From the NCBI GenBank assembly GCA_963555705.1, contig OY743170.1, positions 31,695,362-31,759,361 of the forward strand: a stretch of 64,000 nt of DNA. Direction: 5' to 3'. The notes beneath the pieces are model-generated. The model had not been told where the DNA came from. It ran no database searches and saw nothing but the letters and a program-made list of their open reading frames with translations. Positions 11,215 to 22,762 of the stretch are shown here, piece after piece. The DNA is from Ligustrum vulgare (taxonomy: Eukaryota > Streptophyta > Magnoliopsida > Lamiales > Oleaceae). Each line of letters starts with the position of its first letter. The stretch's first letter is position 1. A program made the translations under genes and the position numbers.

Positions 11215-13315
11215 TGATGAGATTCGAAGCGCGGAAGAAACGTCGGAAAGTTCCAAACTCAGGTTGTGGTTGGACGGATGAATCATGACCCGATATTCAC
11301 GACGCGATGGCTCGACGATGCGGAATAAAGAACCACGACTTTCGAAACGTCATGAGGAATTTCCTTATCTCCTTGATAAGTTTCTGATTTTGAACGCCAC
11401 AAATATTCTCACGAATATTTGATAAATTCGATATTTGAATGCCACAAGAAATATTATTGATAAGTTCGAAAAACATAGGAATCCACTTATAACTTTTATT
11501 GAATCCTCAATAAAAAACTGTTTATATCAAAATCAAAGTCTGAATTACAATGAATGGAAAGGAATATAAGTAAGTAAAATAACCTAGCCGCTAATTGACT
11601 CAAAATAGAATTCTAATTAAACTAAAATTCTAAAATAGGCAAACAAATAATTAAAAACAAAACTTAACCTAAAAATACGCAAAAATCCTAATTTCCGTCT
11701 GCATAATTGACTTGCTGTTTTGAAGCCCGAAATGATGAAATTTGACCATAAAATCAGTCGGCTCAAGAGCTTTAACCCATGAGTTTTGCTTAATAGCCCA
11801 TTTCTACTCGAAAACACATATTATTAGGGGTGAACGCGATCCGATTTGGACGGTTTTTAACATATTTTCAAACCAAACCATTTCAAGCGGTTTGGCATTT
11901 TCTCAAACCAAACCAAACCATTTCATTTTACAAACCAAACCATTTTTTGCGGTTTGGTTTGGTTTTAATCCGCGGTTTTTACTTATCGACATAATATAAT
12001 ATATTTTAGACGTTAAATTAACTCATATATTTTAATATAAAGATAAAATAAGTTAATAAATAAGCAAATACTAGAATTAATAATGTTAGATGTTAAATTC
12101 ATTCGAATTTGTTTTCAATTCAAAATAAAAACATGAAGTTAAAAAACAATTGTAAATTTGTAATTGCATTTTATTTGTTCTCTAACTTCTTTCCGAACAA
12201 ACATGATAGGTCATCGTCATCAAAATTCTTAGAAAAATCACTATTCTAAGACATACCATAGCTAGTCATTCTTTTTTGCTTTTTATTTGAAACCATATAC
12301 GGATATTTTTCTTGCATAAATGTGTGATATGATTTGATAAAGTACAAGTACCGCGATTATTAGTATGATGCTTATACAATTTTTCACAGTAATAATATTT
12401 TGTCTTGGCTCTCTTCTTGCTAGCTTATCTTTGTTGTCCAGATTCTGAAATTTAACAAGGAGTAAATTCTAAGAAAATAAATAAAATAATCGAATGATTT
12501 TACTTGCAAAGAAAGTTAAACAAGTGATATTCAAATTCTTACCCTGATTCGAACCTTCTGATATAGATCGAAACATCTTCCATGACTCTCTAAAATAAAA
12601 TCAAATGCAGGAAGAAATTGAAAGTACACCTATCACCTCTGTCTATTATTATAAGAATCTAATTGGTATTAGTGAAGAGGAACTTGGAAGTTGAAAGGAA
12701 ACAAGGAAGACGAATGAAAACAGAAAATTAATGATTGAATTAAGAAGTGGGAACGTTTTTTGTTTGAATCTCTATTAAATGAGCTTTCGAGGTTGGAGTA
12801 TGTGATTTAAGGATGGTGTGGGTTATATGTTAATGGGATTTTAGGATTGGAGTATGTTGTTAAAAGGTGGTATGAGTTAAATGTTAATCAGATTTTGTGG
12901 TTGGACATTAGACAGTAACTTTTTTTAAAAAAAAAAAAAAAAACAAGAACTTTTATTCATTAGATAAATTTGAAAATTTTTGAGAAAAAACTCTAATTTT
13001 AAATGAATAAAAATTAGTTTGTTAATTAAAAAAATTAGCGGTTTGGTTTGGTTTAAGCAGTTTTTAAAAATCGAAACCTAAACCAAACCATTTTGAAACG
13101 GTTTGGTTTGGTTTGAAAATATTGGCGGGTCCACGTGGAACCGAACCAACGGTTTCGATTCGGTTTGCGGTTTGACGGTTTTTTTGTACAGCCCTACATA
13201 TTATGCATCTAATTCCGACATGGTTGACTAGATTGCATTTTTATTTGATTTGAATATTTAACTTTTTCCGTCAAGCCTGCTATGACTCCGATTGTCGAGG
13301 GTCCGGAACACATCA
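11215..13315 (-). repeat. 3' LTR of the 11215-15618 element, with hAT insertion
   Basis: Homologous to 14914-15618 up to 11824 and again from 13205. The intervening 1380 bp are a hAT element plus one copy of its 8-bp target duplication. It ends GGAACACATCA on the plus strand. Confidence 0.93.
11825..13196. mobile_element. Non-autonomous hAT element, 1372 bp, TSD CATATTAT
   Basis: The ends are TAGGGGTGAACG and, reverse complemented, TAGGGCTGTACA, which are hAT-type terminal repeats. An exact 8-bp duplication CATATTAT flanks it (11817-11824 and 13197-13204), the length expected for hAT. The other LTR of the host element contains the same sequence with a single CATATTAT near 15503-15510, a natural empty site. 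Both ends carry many GGTTTGGTTT motifs in subterminal position. The interior is AT-rich with no transposase ORF. Confidence 0.95.
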
Positions 13316-13361
13316 TACCCTCCTTATTTAGGATGATTCATCTCGAATCATAGCTTTGTTC

Positions 13362-14420
13362 CTATTGTTTCACTTCACCTCCTGGATCAAACGGAAAATT
13401 TCTCTTGCCATTGCACATGATCAACCAAAAATATTCTGCAACGGGGGTCACGTGAATGACTTGAAGTTGAAACATCTTTGGACATTGGTGGTGTTGCCCA
13501 AATTTCCACGTACCATTAACCTGCAAGAAAGAATTAAATAGAATGGGGAGGGGAATATTAGCTTCATGAGGTACAAGGTATGGATCCTTGTATCCATAAT
13601 TAATTACCATCTCCAATTCTTCTTTAAGAACCACGAGGCCCTCCTCTTCACCTCGTTCTTCCTTTGCATCTTCAACCACGTTTTCAAAATATTTACCTTC
13701 AAATTCAACCACATCTTCTACCTCTAGATTTTTATCATTAATTTCATGCACTCCCTCAACGGTATTCAAATGTGGATCTACCAATTCAAAGCTCAAAATT
13801 TGAACTTCTACCTCAACCCCCAATTCATTCCTCTCATTATCAACAATTTCATTCTTAATTATTTCCTCGCTACCCAACTCCACCTTCTGCTCATCAAATT
13901 TTGGAGTTTGTTTATTTGTTTTTAATTTCAACTCTCCCTCCTTCTTATCAATATCCTTATCCCCACGATGCCTTGTATTACACCACTTTTCACTCTCCTT
14001 ACTTACCCTCCGTGAATCTTCTAGTGCTTCCTCTAATGTCAACCCATATAGTACGCATGTTTTCCCTTTCTTAAGGAATTGGTATATGTGCATACTCTTA
14101 TCATAAACAGCATCCCTCCTATGTTTCCAAGGTTTTCCCAATAAAATATGATAAGATTTCATTGGCACTACATCACACCATACATCCTCACTATACCTTC
14201 CCTGGGTGATAGGCACTAGAACTTGTTTGGTTACTTTGAAATTCCCAAACTCCCTCATCCACGTCATCCTTTAAGGTTTATTTTGTGGTTCTAGGGGCAA
14301 TCCTAATTTTTCAACCACGGTGCTACTAACGAAATTAGTAAAGCACTTTCCATCAATCGCCAAACTGCACCCCTTATGATCCACATAACATCTAGTTTGG
14401 AATAAAAAGCCTAGATCATA
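13362..14420 (-). pseudogene. Gypsy-type retropepsin-like fragment in the 11215-15618 element
   Basis: The minus frame of 13362-14267 contains YSEDVWCDVVPMKSYHILLG, followed by KPWKHRRDAVYD, the pattern of the protease domain C-terminal half in plant Ty3/gypsy elements. The N-terminal half lies upstream in the same frame (about 14275-14420) with CSLAIDGKC in place of the usual catalytic D-S/T-G, followed by FVSSTVVEKLGLP. A TAA at about 14272-14274 separates the two halves. After the domain comes a long acidic, low-complexity tail rich in E, V and K. The frame ends DPGGEVKQ close to the 3' LTR. No gag, RT or integrase is present. The altered active site and the stop argue that it is inactive. 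Confidence 0.7.
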
Positions 14421-14895
14421 ATTCATTCCTTATGTAACGTTAAAAAAATTTCAAGAATGAAGAGAATTTAGACCTCAAATAACAAGAACGACTTTTATTA
14501 ACTTGGAAGGAAATGAATACCAAGAAATTTAAAGAAACTCAAGAAAGTGGTTCTTGAATCTTGGAATGACCCTTTTTTTTTTTTTTTTTGAATAATGAAT
14601 TTTCGGAATTAAATAAAAAATAAAAATAAATAATTTTTTTTAATAAATCCGAAATTTCGATACGAACGCAACAAAACAAACAGAACAGGATTTGGATAAA
14701 AATCAAATAAAACAAACACCTTTGAATTTTTGTTGAATTTTTATATGGATAAAAAACTGAAAAATTTTACTGACACGAAGAATAAGAAAACTAAAAAAAA
14801 CTGAAAACAAAACATTGAACAAGATATGGATGATTTTTATGGGACTCGATGATAAACATAAAAATCAAACTGGATAGAAAAACCTGAATTCAGAG

Positions 14896-14911
14896 TCCAG
14901 CTCTGATACCA
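14896..14911 (-). other. Primer-binding site (initiator tRNA-Met) of the 11215-15618 element
   Basis: The minus strand reads TGGTATCAGAGC from 14911 downward, just inside the LTR end at 14914. The match to the initiator tRNA-Met 3' end is perfect over 12 bases. Confidence 0.9.
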
Positions 14912-14913
14912 GA

Positions 14914-15618
14914 TGATGAGGTTCGAAGAGCGGAAGAAACGCTGGAAAGTTCCGAACTCAGGTTGTGATTGGACGGATGAATCGTGACCCGATATTCACG
15001 ACGCGATGGCTCGACGATGCGGAATAAAGAACCACGACTTTCGAAACGCCACGAGGAATTGCCCAATCTCCTTGATAAGTTTCTGGTTTTGAACGCCACA
15101 AATATTCTCATGAATATTTGATAAGTTCGATATTTGAACGCCACAAGAAATATTCTTGATAAGTTCTAAAAACATAGGAATCCACCTATAACTTTTATTG
15201 AATCCTCAATAAAAAACTATTTATATCAAAATCAAAGTCTGAATTACAATGAATGGAAAAGAATATAAATAAGTAAATTAACCTAGCCGCTAATTGACTC
15301 AAAATAGAATTCTAAAATAGGAAAACAAATAATTAAAAACAAAATTTAACCTAAAAATACGCAAAAATCCTAATTTCCGTCTGCATAATTGACTTGCTGT
15401 TTTGAAGCCCCAAATGATGAAATTTGGCCATAAAATCAGTTGGCTCAAGGGCTGTAGCCCATGAGTTTTGCTTAATGGCCAATTTCTACTCGAAAAACAC
15501 ATATTATGCATCTAATTCCGACATGGTTGAGTGGATTGCACTTTTATTTGGCTGGAATATTTAACTTTTTCCGTCAAGCCTGATATGACTCCGATTGTCG
15601 AAGGTCCGGAACACATCA
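14914..15618 (-). repeat. 5' LTR of the 11215-15618 element (empty hAT site)
   Basis: 705 bp with TGATG...CATCA ends, partner of 11215-13315. It lacks the 16-bp segment present near 11611-11626 and lacks the hAT insertion, so it records the state before the hAT jump. Confidence 0.93.
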
Positions 15619-16420
15619 CATCCTCCTCCGAAATAGAACAACCGGTCCCTCCAATTCCTAATGGAATCAGACATACCAAGAACCAGGTTCCCGCTAGTTC
15701 GTGGATGGGCCATGGCATAGTTCCAATCGGAGTTTTGCCCATTTGCCCAAAAGTGGAAGGTCCCATCAAAATCACTCACAATGGAAAGATCGAACCATTT
15801 ACTTATTCCAAATGACGACAAACCCAATAATTGTCCTCCATCCATGGGGTGTAATCTTGGATGGGGCTAATTCCCAATTCCTAAGGTAATCTGTAATGAC
15901 CTTAGGGAGAGGGGTAATCTGTAATGACCTTAGGGAGAGGGAAACATAGACCAACCTCCAACATGAGTTTGATGGCGGATACGAAACCCTTAGGTGGTTT
16001 TCCAGCATATTCATCAAAAGAAGGAAGGAAAAAATAAACGGACTTAGGGATCCTGTACTTATTCTACCCGTCGAAAGATCATGATCGGGTGGTAGATAGC
16101 ATTCCAGAACTGGTTTGGTTTTGCAGTCATTTGTATGTCTGCACAGTCACTATCCCCGTGCGAGGATGTGCCAGGGTGGTCGTGAACATGTGAGTCGTGA
16201 ATGGATCTTAAGTTCTAAACATCTAAGATTACCATGTTAGTGCCCCTAGTCTCTAAGTTAAAGGAAGATTCGTTAGAGCTAATCTCCAAAGCTGACCCAG
16301 TGTCCACATTACCCCTTCCTACAATCTCACCCTAGAAGTCTTGCTATCAGAATTACTCATTGGATCTAAAAAAGGGTGTGTACCTGAATTAAAAGAAGTG
16401 GGCGTCTGTTCGTGTAAGGA
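15619..16420 (-). pseudogene. Gag-like gene fragment, PF04195-type (putative gypsy-type transposon), broken
   Basis: The minus strand encodes DEYAGKPPKGFVSAIKLMLE and then the core TDYLRNWELAPSKITPHGWR, TIIGFVVIWNK and, further on, SDSIRNWRDRLFYFGGG. This matches the pattern of the plant family known as putative gypsy-type transposon (a gag-like domain with F-x-L-x-P-x-SWR and a W-K-x-RFFFV ending). A 28-bp tandem duplication at 15885-15940 shifts the frame, and the gene is cut at 15619 by the 11215-15618 element, resuming before 11209. The role is inferred as a structural gag-like protein of a large gypsy or Mutator-like element. I am fairly sure of the fold family but not of the element. 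Confidence 0.55.
15885..15940. repeat. 28-bp tandem duplication causing a frameshift in the gag-like fragment
   Basis: GGTAATCTGTAATGACCTTA followed by GGGAGAG occurs twice back to back (15885-15912 and 15913-15940). Since 28 is not a multiple of three, it breaks the minus-strand reading frame. Confidence 0.9.
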
Positions 16421-16775
16421 GGGATTAAGTTATATGAGATGAAGACTAGGTCATGTAAATGTGAGTTTCTCTCTAAGTTTTAGCCAAACAAATGTAAAGA
16501 AAGTGAAGGCTAAGGCTCCTTTATATTGCCTTTGCATTAAATGTGGGTATGAAACTTGAAGAGACATCTCGAGTCACACAACTGAAATGAATGAAATGAG
16601 AAGTGGTGATGAACGTTCCAATACACTCAGACATGTCCCCCCAACGATGATCCAACATGTGGCATCATCATCTTCATCACCCTCTGAACTCCACGTAACC
16701 TCTATCCAAACAGGGACTAAGCAAAGTAGTAGGAGTAGGCCTGAAATAAGTTTCAGCCCAGCTCCTAGGGGCAAT
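16421..16775. other. No gene seen; probable 5' leader of the older element (minus)
   Basis: Short ORFs on both strands near 16574-16786 overlap each other and show no recognisable domain. The position between a candidate LTR (16776-17300) and the minus-strand gag-like fragment fits an untranslated leader. Confidence 0.35.
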
Positions 16776-17300
16776 TGTTGATGCACGATCTGATGAGGAA
16801 TATGGATGATAACGTATGACCTGACTTGGAATATAATTGATGATGCACGATCTCACATATGAATTTGACGTATAGAACCTGAATGTTGTAAGCTGATGCA
16901 TTGCATGATCTGAAAATAACATGGGATATGCACGACTTGAAGGCCACGTCGTACAATGTCTAAAGAACAATCCGATGGAGATTGACGTGCACGACCTAAA
17001 GATTGACTTCAAGTGCACGACCCAGTAGTTGACCAAGCTTTCAGACTTTATACTGACATTAGGATAGTTAACCAATTAAAAGTCAACTACTTTGTATTTT
17101 GTAATAACTCAAAGAGTTAAATTAGAAATGAATGCCAGGTAGTCAGATGCTATAATAAGCCAGCTCATCCCTTTATCTAAATACGAGAGAGAGTGGCTCA
17201 TAAAAGGATTCCAACTTTGGGAATTCTGTATCTATTCTATTAATATAAGAAATCTAACATGGAGTTTGTTTCACATACAACCTGGGATCCATACCTTACA
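16776..17300 (-). repeat. Candidate LTR of the older gag-like element
   Basis: The sequence begins TGTTGATGCACG and ends CATACCTTACA, so TG...CA ends are possible. It contains GATGCACGATCT-like words repeated at about 16780, 16842 and 16896. Its position upstream of the minus-strand gag-like fragment suits a 5' LTR. No partner LTR or TSD is visible in the window, so the limits are tentative. Confidence 0.4.
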
Positions 17301-18115
17301 GTCATTATATTCTATTACATAACTGACACTCACACATTTTTTTGCTGGCTTTAAATGTACATATTTCAACCGTCAACAAACGATATAACGGATGTTCAAG
17401 TGTCGATTTTGTTCCACTGAGGAAACACTCATGGAAAAAAGATGCAAAACATCAACATTGTATGAAACGTGCAGTAGGAAATCTAAAGGATTTTCAATAT
17501 TAGAATGTTAGCATATTTCCATACATAATTAGACCTATTTTTTTTCTTAATTGAAGGCCTGTTATTCGTTTTATGCGTATGGTATTATATTATATTTTTC
17601 TATTCTTCTTAGCCCTTATTCGGTGAGGATTAAAATCGATTTTTTAGTAGATTTTGATATAAATTGATGAAATGAACAGTTGAAAAGTTATGGACCTGTA
17701 AAATATTTGAATGATATTAATTATTGACTTTAACTCGGTTAAGATTTAGATTGTAATTCCTACCGAAGAGAGGCTTATTATAACTTTATCTATCTATATT
17801 CATTTTGTTCATATAATTTCTTTAGCTATAATACAGAAATTTTGACTGCATTTTTTTCCCGTATATCCAGCTGAAGAGCATGTTGGACAAGAGTTTATGC
17901 CCCTAAATGCAAAAGATTCACAGATAGTATTCCAAAATTATCTTTTGTTGAACATGATAAAACAAGTACATTTATAGGTTTGAATTATTAATTATTCAAA
18001 ATACTAATTCACTACACTGTTAAATACACCATTACATGCATGTGCGTCTAGCTAATATTAATTAATTAATTAATGGAAGTAAAACAAATTGAAATGATTT
18101 GTTTTCACAAAATAA
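17301..18115. other. AT-rich intergenic DNA, no gene seen
   Basis: No ORF, RNA gene or repeat with clear ends was found. A TAAT microsatellite-like run lies at about 18058-18074. Confidence 0.5.
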
Positions 18116-18117
18116 TA

Positions 18118-18382
18118 CTCCATTCATCCCATAAAGATAGTTCTCTATTCATTTTCACACGATTAAGAAATGTCAATTAATGTTGTTGGAAAAATAAGTT
18201 TTACAATCCCTTTTCCTAATATACCACTAAATAAATTTTGTAATTTCTCACAAAATTAAAAGAGTATAAATTTATTTAGACTAATAAAAAAATACATTAA
18301 ATAATAGTAAAATGGGACATACAATATTAACTCTATTCTAAAAAAGAAAAGTAGATTATCATTTTAGGACGGACGAACGGAC
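18118..18382. mobile_element. Possible Stowaway/Tc1-mariner-type MITE
   Basis: The left end CTCCATTCATCCCATAAAGA resembles the common plant mariner-type terminus CTCCCTCCGTCCCA. The right end, reverse complemented (CGTTCGTCCGTCCTAAAATG), is an imperfect match to it. A TA precedes the left end at 18116-18117. The right boundary is blurred by a short GGACGGACGAACGGACG repeat, and no clean TA duplication was found there. Confidence 0.45.
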
Positions 18383-20021
18383 GAAAAATGAATAGTGAAT
18401 TATTTTTGTGGAATAGAGAGAGTAGGTATTCAAATTGTGACAGAATGGGTCAAGGATTAGATTCATGCATACAAACAAGGGGATAAAGAAGTGGGTCCCC
18501 CTTATGGAATGGGGCATATCTTTCTGGGTTGTTCTTATCTCGCTTTCCGCCATTTAAGTGAGCTGTAGAACAATATCGGGTCCCCGAGTATTTCTTAATT
18601 CTTACACAGTATACCATCAAGCCTATTCGGTGGCAGGCGGTTGTTCTCCATTCAATAAACGCGTCAACCCGGGGAATTAAACAAAAATAAAAATATATAA
18701 AGGGTGTTTGATCAATGAACCTACACCGTTGAGTTAGAATAAATAATTGTGTAATTTGTCTTCGTAGTTCAGCGTTGACATCTATTTAGCTTCTTGCGTC
18801 TTGTAAAATAAAAAATAAAAATAAAAAATCGATTTTATAACAAATGTTCTAGTGCCTGAATCATACTATTTACAAAAATTTCTTTGATTCCTTTTTGCAT
18901 TGGCTGTATAAAAGTGGATCGGGTCACTCCCATCAACACAAAATATTATCTTCTAATCAAAAAATAGTTGAAACGTTTTAAAATTGCTTTGTATGCATAC
19001 GTGAACGTGAATATGTATTTTTAATTGATGACGCACAATTATATACGTCGTGAAATATTTCGCTCTTCAGATACATGCTTAAAAACTAATAACAAATGTC
19101 AGTAGTATCTGTATTTTTATTTAAATTTAGTTATTAAAATTGCAATAAATATTAGGTGAGAATGGGTCTAAAAATAAGCAAAAGATTTGTGGGTATATTG
19201 AATTGAAAAACAGGAGGGATTTGGTCACATGAGCCGGTTTCTTTGTGTTAATTTAATTGCCTGACTCCTGACATACCTTTCCATTTTCAAATCCAAAAAA
19301 TTAAAAATAAAATAAATAAAACCTTGAAATATGTTTGGGGGAGATTACATATTTCATGACTTTTCATCAATTTTTATCATAAAATTCTAATTTTAATTTT
19401 CATCAAACTGGCATAGAAACATTGTCTTTTATCTTCCTCGTAGCAGCACCTTGTACTGTGTCTAGAGAGTATATCCTCTCTAAATTCTCCTCAATAAGTG
19501 CACAACTTTTGTCGGATGTCTCCATTGATATATGTGGAATAAATACCCTTTTCATCTTATGCTCGAATGAAACCCACTATGGATTTTTACTTCTTTTTAG
19601 TCGGCATAAAAAATTCCCCAGAATAACACACAGATTTTTTAATTTATTTTTGGAATTTTTGTTGATTTTCGAGGGAAAAAAAATAAAAATAAAAAGAAGT
19701 TTGGTACTTTGTGGACTCAATCTGTGCTCAGAATTCATTTTCATTTCTGATCATTTGGAAATTGAACTGGTTTTATTCTTCTGTTCAATCAGACATCAGA
19801 ACAGAACTGCCCATCAAAATGTTCGGGTCAAAACTGATACCCAGCCAAACTTTTCAATAAGAATTCTATCGAACTCGCGTCCTTTTTATTTTGGGTATCT
19901 TCTGGATCGAGTTTTACCTAGGTTTGTTTTATAAGATTTCGATTTCGATATTTTTTTTTTTTTTTAAATCTGGGCATTGAGTTTCCATTGAATAAGGACA
20001 ATCTGAATTGAGTTTTTCGCG
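18383..20021 (+). promoter_or_regulatory. Intergenic and 5' flank of the Mediator gene
   Basis: No coding region is supported. The 170-codon ORF at 19422-19934 is rich in F, L and I and has no recognisable domain, so it is probably chance. The last few hundred bases should contain the promoter and 5' UTR of the gene starting at 20022: a pyrimidine tract (poly-T at 19951-19965) and a good start context (GCGATGGCC) are seen. No convincing TATA box was singled out. Confidence 0.4.
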
Positions 20022-22762
20022 ATGGCCAACAGTTCAGCGACTCTTGATAAATGGAGGGAGTATTTCAGGGGCTCAAATTCAGATATCTTTAATATAATTG
20101 AGCACGCAATTATGGTGGCTGCCTTTGATTGCCCTTATGACTTCAAACTGAAGAGGGATAGAATTGCGGAGGTGCTTTTCACATGCAAACAAACAAAGTG
20201 TTTTGGGTGTGAAAGAATTGAATTGGCAGCTCCATGTGAAAATGATGCAGAAAAAAGTGATGAAAAATACAAGAGTGAAAGTAAAGATACAAAGGAAAGC
20301 AAGGTGAATAGCAGTAGAGATGTTGATCATGCGGAGATGAACGCGAATCATGTCAGCAATTCCTGTTTCGGAGAAGCTGAGGCATTGACTGATGTACTTG
20401 AGGAGGAATATCAGTTGCTTGGAGAGATTTTGAGGATTAAGGAAATTCTTGACAACAGTGAAGAAGAGGTTTATTTCTATGTACTACAGTTGAATTCTTG
20501 ATTTAGTTTTGGTTTTAATTATTTATTTTAGCGATTCCAGATAATTGGCATGAATTACTTTTACAGCAAATCATTTATTTTTATTTTTATTTTTGAAACA
20601 TTTAAAACTTCTCACTGCTTAGTTTATTAATTTTGACAGAATTTGGAAATGCTGTTGCAGTTTAATGTTTGATTGCACGAAAATGGTAGGATTACTTTAT
20701 TTGTTTCCCTCAAGTTAACTCAATTTGGCTGTTCTTTTTGCCTGGCAGTATGATTCATTTTTGTTTGAGTCACTGAGGAGGCTTCAACAGATGCCTTTAT
20801 CTGTGGAGATTCTGAAGGTTTGAGCAGAATCCTTTACTAGTTGATAAACTATGTTTTGCTAATTATGGAGAAGATTTTTGCCTATTCGATCTTGTTATGC
20901 GGATGTTAATAGAACCGTTTTTAACTTCTTCCTTTTTTCTATTACAGGCTACAGAGATTGGAATGTCTGTTAATGTTCTGCGGAAGCATGGATCGAAGGA
21001 GATTCGTAATATTGTGAAAACGTTAATTGGGTATTTCCTCTGGCCTCTTAGCTCTATCGTAGTTAATGTCATTGAACGCTGTAGGTAATGGATATTGATT
21101 ACAAATTCGAGGTTGTTGTCGTGTGATCTTTTATGTCTATTTGTAACTTCGTGATACTTGATGTTTAGTTCTTGATAGACATAAATTTCTTCTGCCACGA
21201 GAAGAAAGATTTGATCACATTGATAGTTTCTTATCAGATCTCATTTTATTTTCTTGCTTTTCTGATCTGAATTCAAATTAAAATCTGGTCGTATACACGT
21301 CATCTTAACAGTAGTCGTTGCCTTGTTAATGTACTAATTTGGCGTTTTTGCATCTGGCGAGACGTATATTTGATTTCACTGCTCAATTATTTTCTTTTAC
21401 GTCAGATTTACTCAATAATAGAAGCACATTGTAATGCAGGGATTGGAAGATCATGGTTGATGAATGGGCTAATGCTAAAGAAGCCATTGCAGGTTGTTTA
21501 TCTTGAAGTTGTTCATGAAGAACACGCATTCTAAAATTAGCTATCAATTTCAACAGTGAACTAATGTGTTACTTATGTTTTACAGGTGCGGAAGTTGCAA
21601 CAGAATCTGTGAAAACGTCTGCTTTTGAAGAAGAGGAAGGGCTTCCTTCTCCTCCAATGGACGAAGGAGCGTTTTTTGCTGCACCTACTTTCATGGAAAT
21701 GTCACAGGTGTTATATTTTATTGCCTTCGGTTGGATCAAAATTTTTACAATTTTTATTTGAGCATATATGCTGACTTAGATTTGCTTATCGTGCTTTCCT
21801 CTATCCCCGTTTGGAAGTTCTTCGATGGCATGGATGATGATGATGATGGTGATGATGGAAGTGAGTTTTTTTTATCCCCGTCCTTGTGATCATGCTCTAT
21901 TAGTATAGCTTTTGCTACTCGGTTCTTTATTCGGATTCCCCACTAATAAAGATGTATGATTTTAGTTGGGGACGTTCTGGGTCGTCGAAACAGTGGGGAA
22001 TTCAACAAGAACCGGAAAAATGGCAGAAAGCCAACACTTGAGAAGCCAAGTATCCCTAAATTGAAAGACCAGACTCCTGAATCCAACGAGGACCATGGAA
22101 ATGGCAGAAAGGCGAGACTCGAGAAACCGAGTATCTCAAAATGGAAAGATCAGGCTCCTGCCGATTCACGCACTCGTCTAAAGGACACAAAAGATGAACA
22201 TAAGAAGGATCTGGAAGCTGTGGTGAATAAACAGACTCGTGTATGTAAACCAAATAAGCAGCCCAGCAGCGAAACTGGACCCCGGATGCCGAGACCAACC
22301 TTGCAAAACAAGGTTAAAAATGAGATTAAGGACCAGCAGAAACTGGATGAAGGCACGATTCAGAAGAAACCGATGTGGCAACCTCAACGAGATGTGAGTA
22401 TCCTGAGTACATATGAATTGTTGTTTGGCTTTGAAGCTTTACTTTTTTCGACTCTTGTTTAATTTTTCTTTAACAGAAGTTGAGGGGCAACGATGAGGCA
22501 TTAGAGGCTGCAAAGAGGAAGCTCCACGAGCGCTATCAAGAAGCGGAAAAAGGTTGGTTTGTACTCGGTGCCGAATGAGAACAATATGAAATACTATTGA
22601 TGAATTGTTTTATAAGATGACGATTTTCATCTATCTGAGTTTTCTTATAATTTTCCAACAGCCAAGAAGCAGCGGACAGTACAAGTTGTCGAGTTTTGTG
22701 ATCTCCCCAAGCAGAGTCTTCCCCAGAGGAACCAGCACATGAGGGCAAATGGACGTAGGTAG
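20022..22762 (+). CDS. MED26: Mediator of RNA polymerase II transcription subunit 26-like protein (nine exons)
   Basis: This is a Mediator subunit of the nucleus that links regulators and elongation factors to RNA polymerase II. Exons inferred from GT-AG sites and frame: 20022-20468, 20749-20817, 20948-21030, 21440-21492, 21586-21707, 21818-21860, 21966-22393, 22477-22552 and 22662-22762. They sum to 1422 bp and 473 residues without an internal stop. The N-terminus has LDKWREYFRGSNSDIFNIIE and IMVAAFDCP, typical of plant MED26 b/c. Exons 2-4 encode a TFIIS N-terminal (LW) domain at about residues 155-220 (MPLSVEILKATEIGMSVNVL and later DWKIMVDEW). Exon 6 gives an acidic FFDGMDDDDDGDDG stretch. 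Exon 7 is basic, with an internal repeat of NGRKxxLEKPSIxKxKDQ. The C-terminus has EALEAAKRKLHERYQEAEKA, then KKQRTVQVVEF. It appears intact and is the only clear host gene. Which of the plant paralogues (26a, b or c) it is cannot be settled here. Confidence 0.92.

Larger units (their letters stand above)
11215..15618 (-). mobile_element. Complete LTR element lacking RT and integrase, minus strand, TSD CATCC
   Basis: Two LTRs bound a 1598-bp internal region: 11215-13315, or about 721 bp once the hAT insert is removed, and 14914-15618, 705 bp. Each LTR has TGATG...CATCA ends. CATCC is duplicated exactly outside both ends (11210-11214 and 15619-15623). The minus-strand primer-binding site TGGTATCAGAGC starts 2 bp inside the 5' LTR (14900-14911), and a GGAGGTGAAGTG purine tract precedes the 3' LTR near 13372-13383. 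The internal region holds only a decayed protease-like frame, so movement would have needed enzymes in trans. The LTRs differ by a 16-bp indel and scattered point changes. Confidence 0.93.

Noticed and set aside
15512..15845. Overlapping ORFs on both strands near 15512-15845
   Set aside because: Only the minus frame matches a known gag-like pattern. The plus frames are its shadow, and the part below 15619 lies in an LTR.
19422..19934. 170-codon plus-strand ORF upstream of the Mediator gene
   Set aside because: It is F/L/I-rich from AT-rich DNA with no recognisable domain, in the expected promoter and 5' UTR. I treat it as chance.
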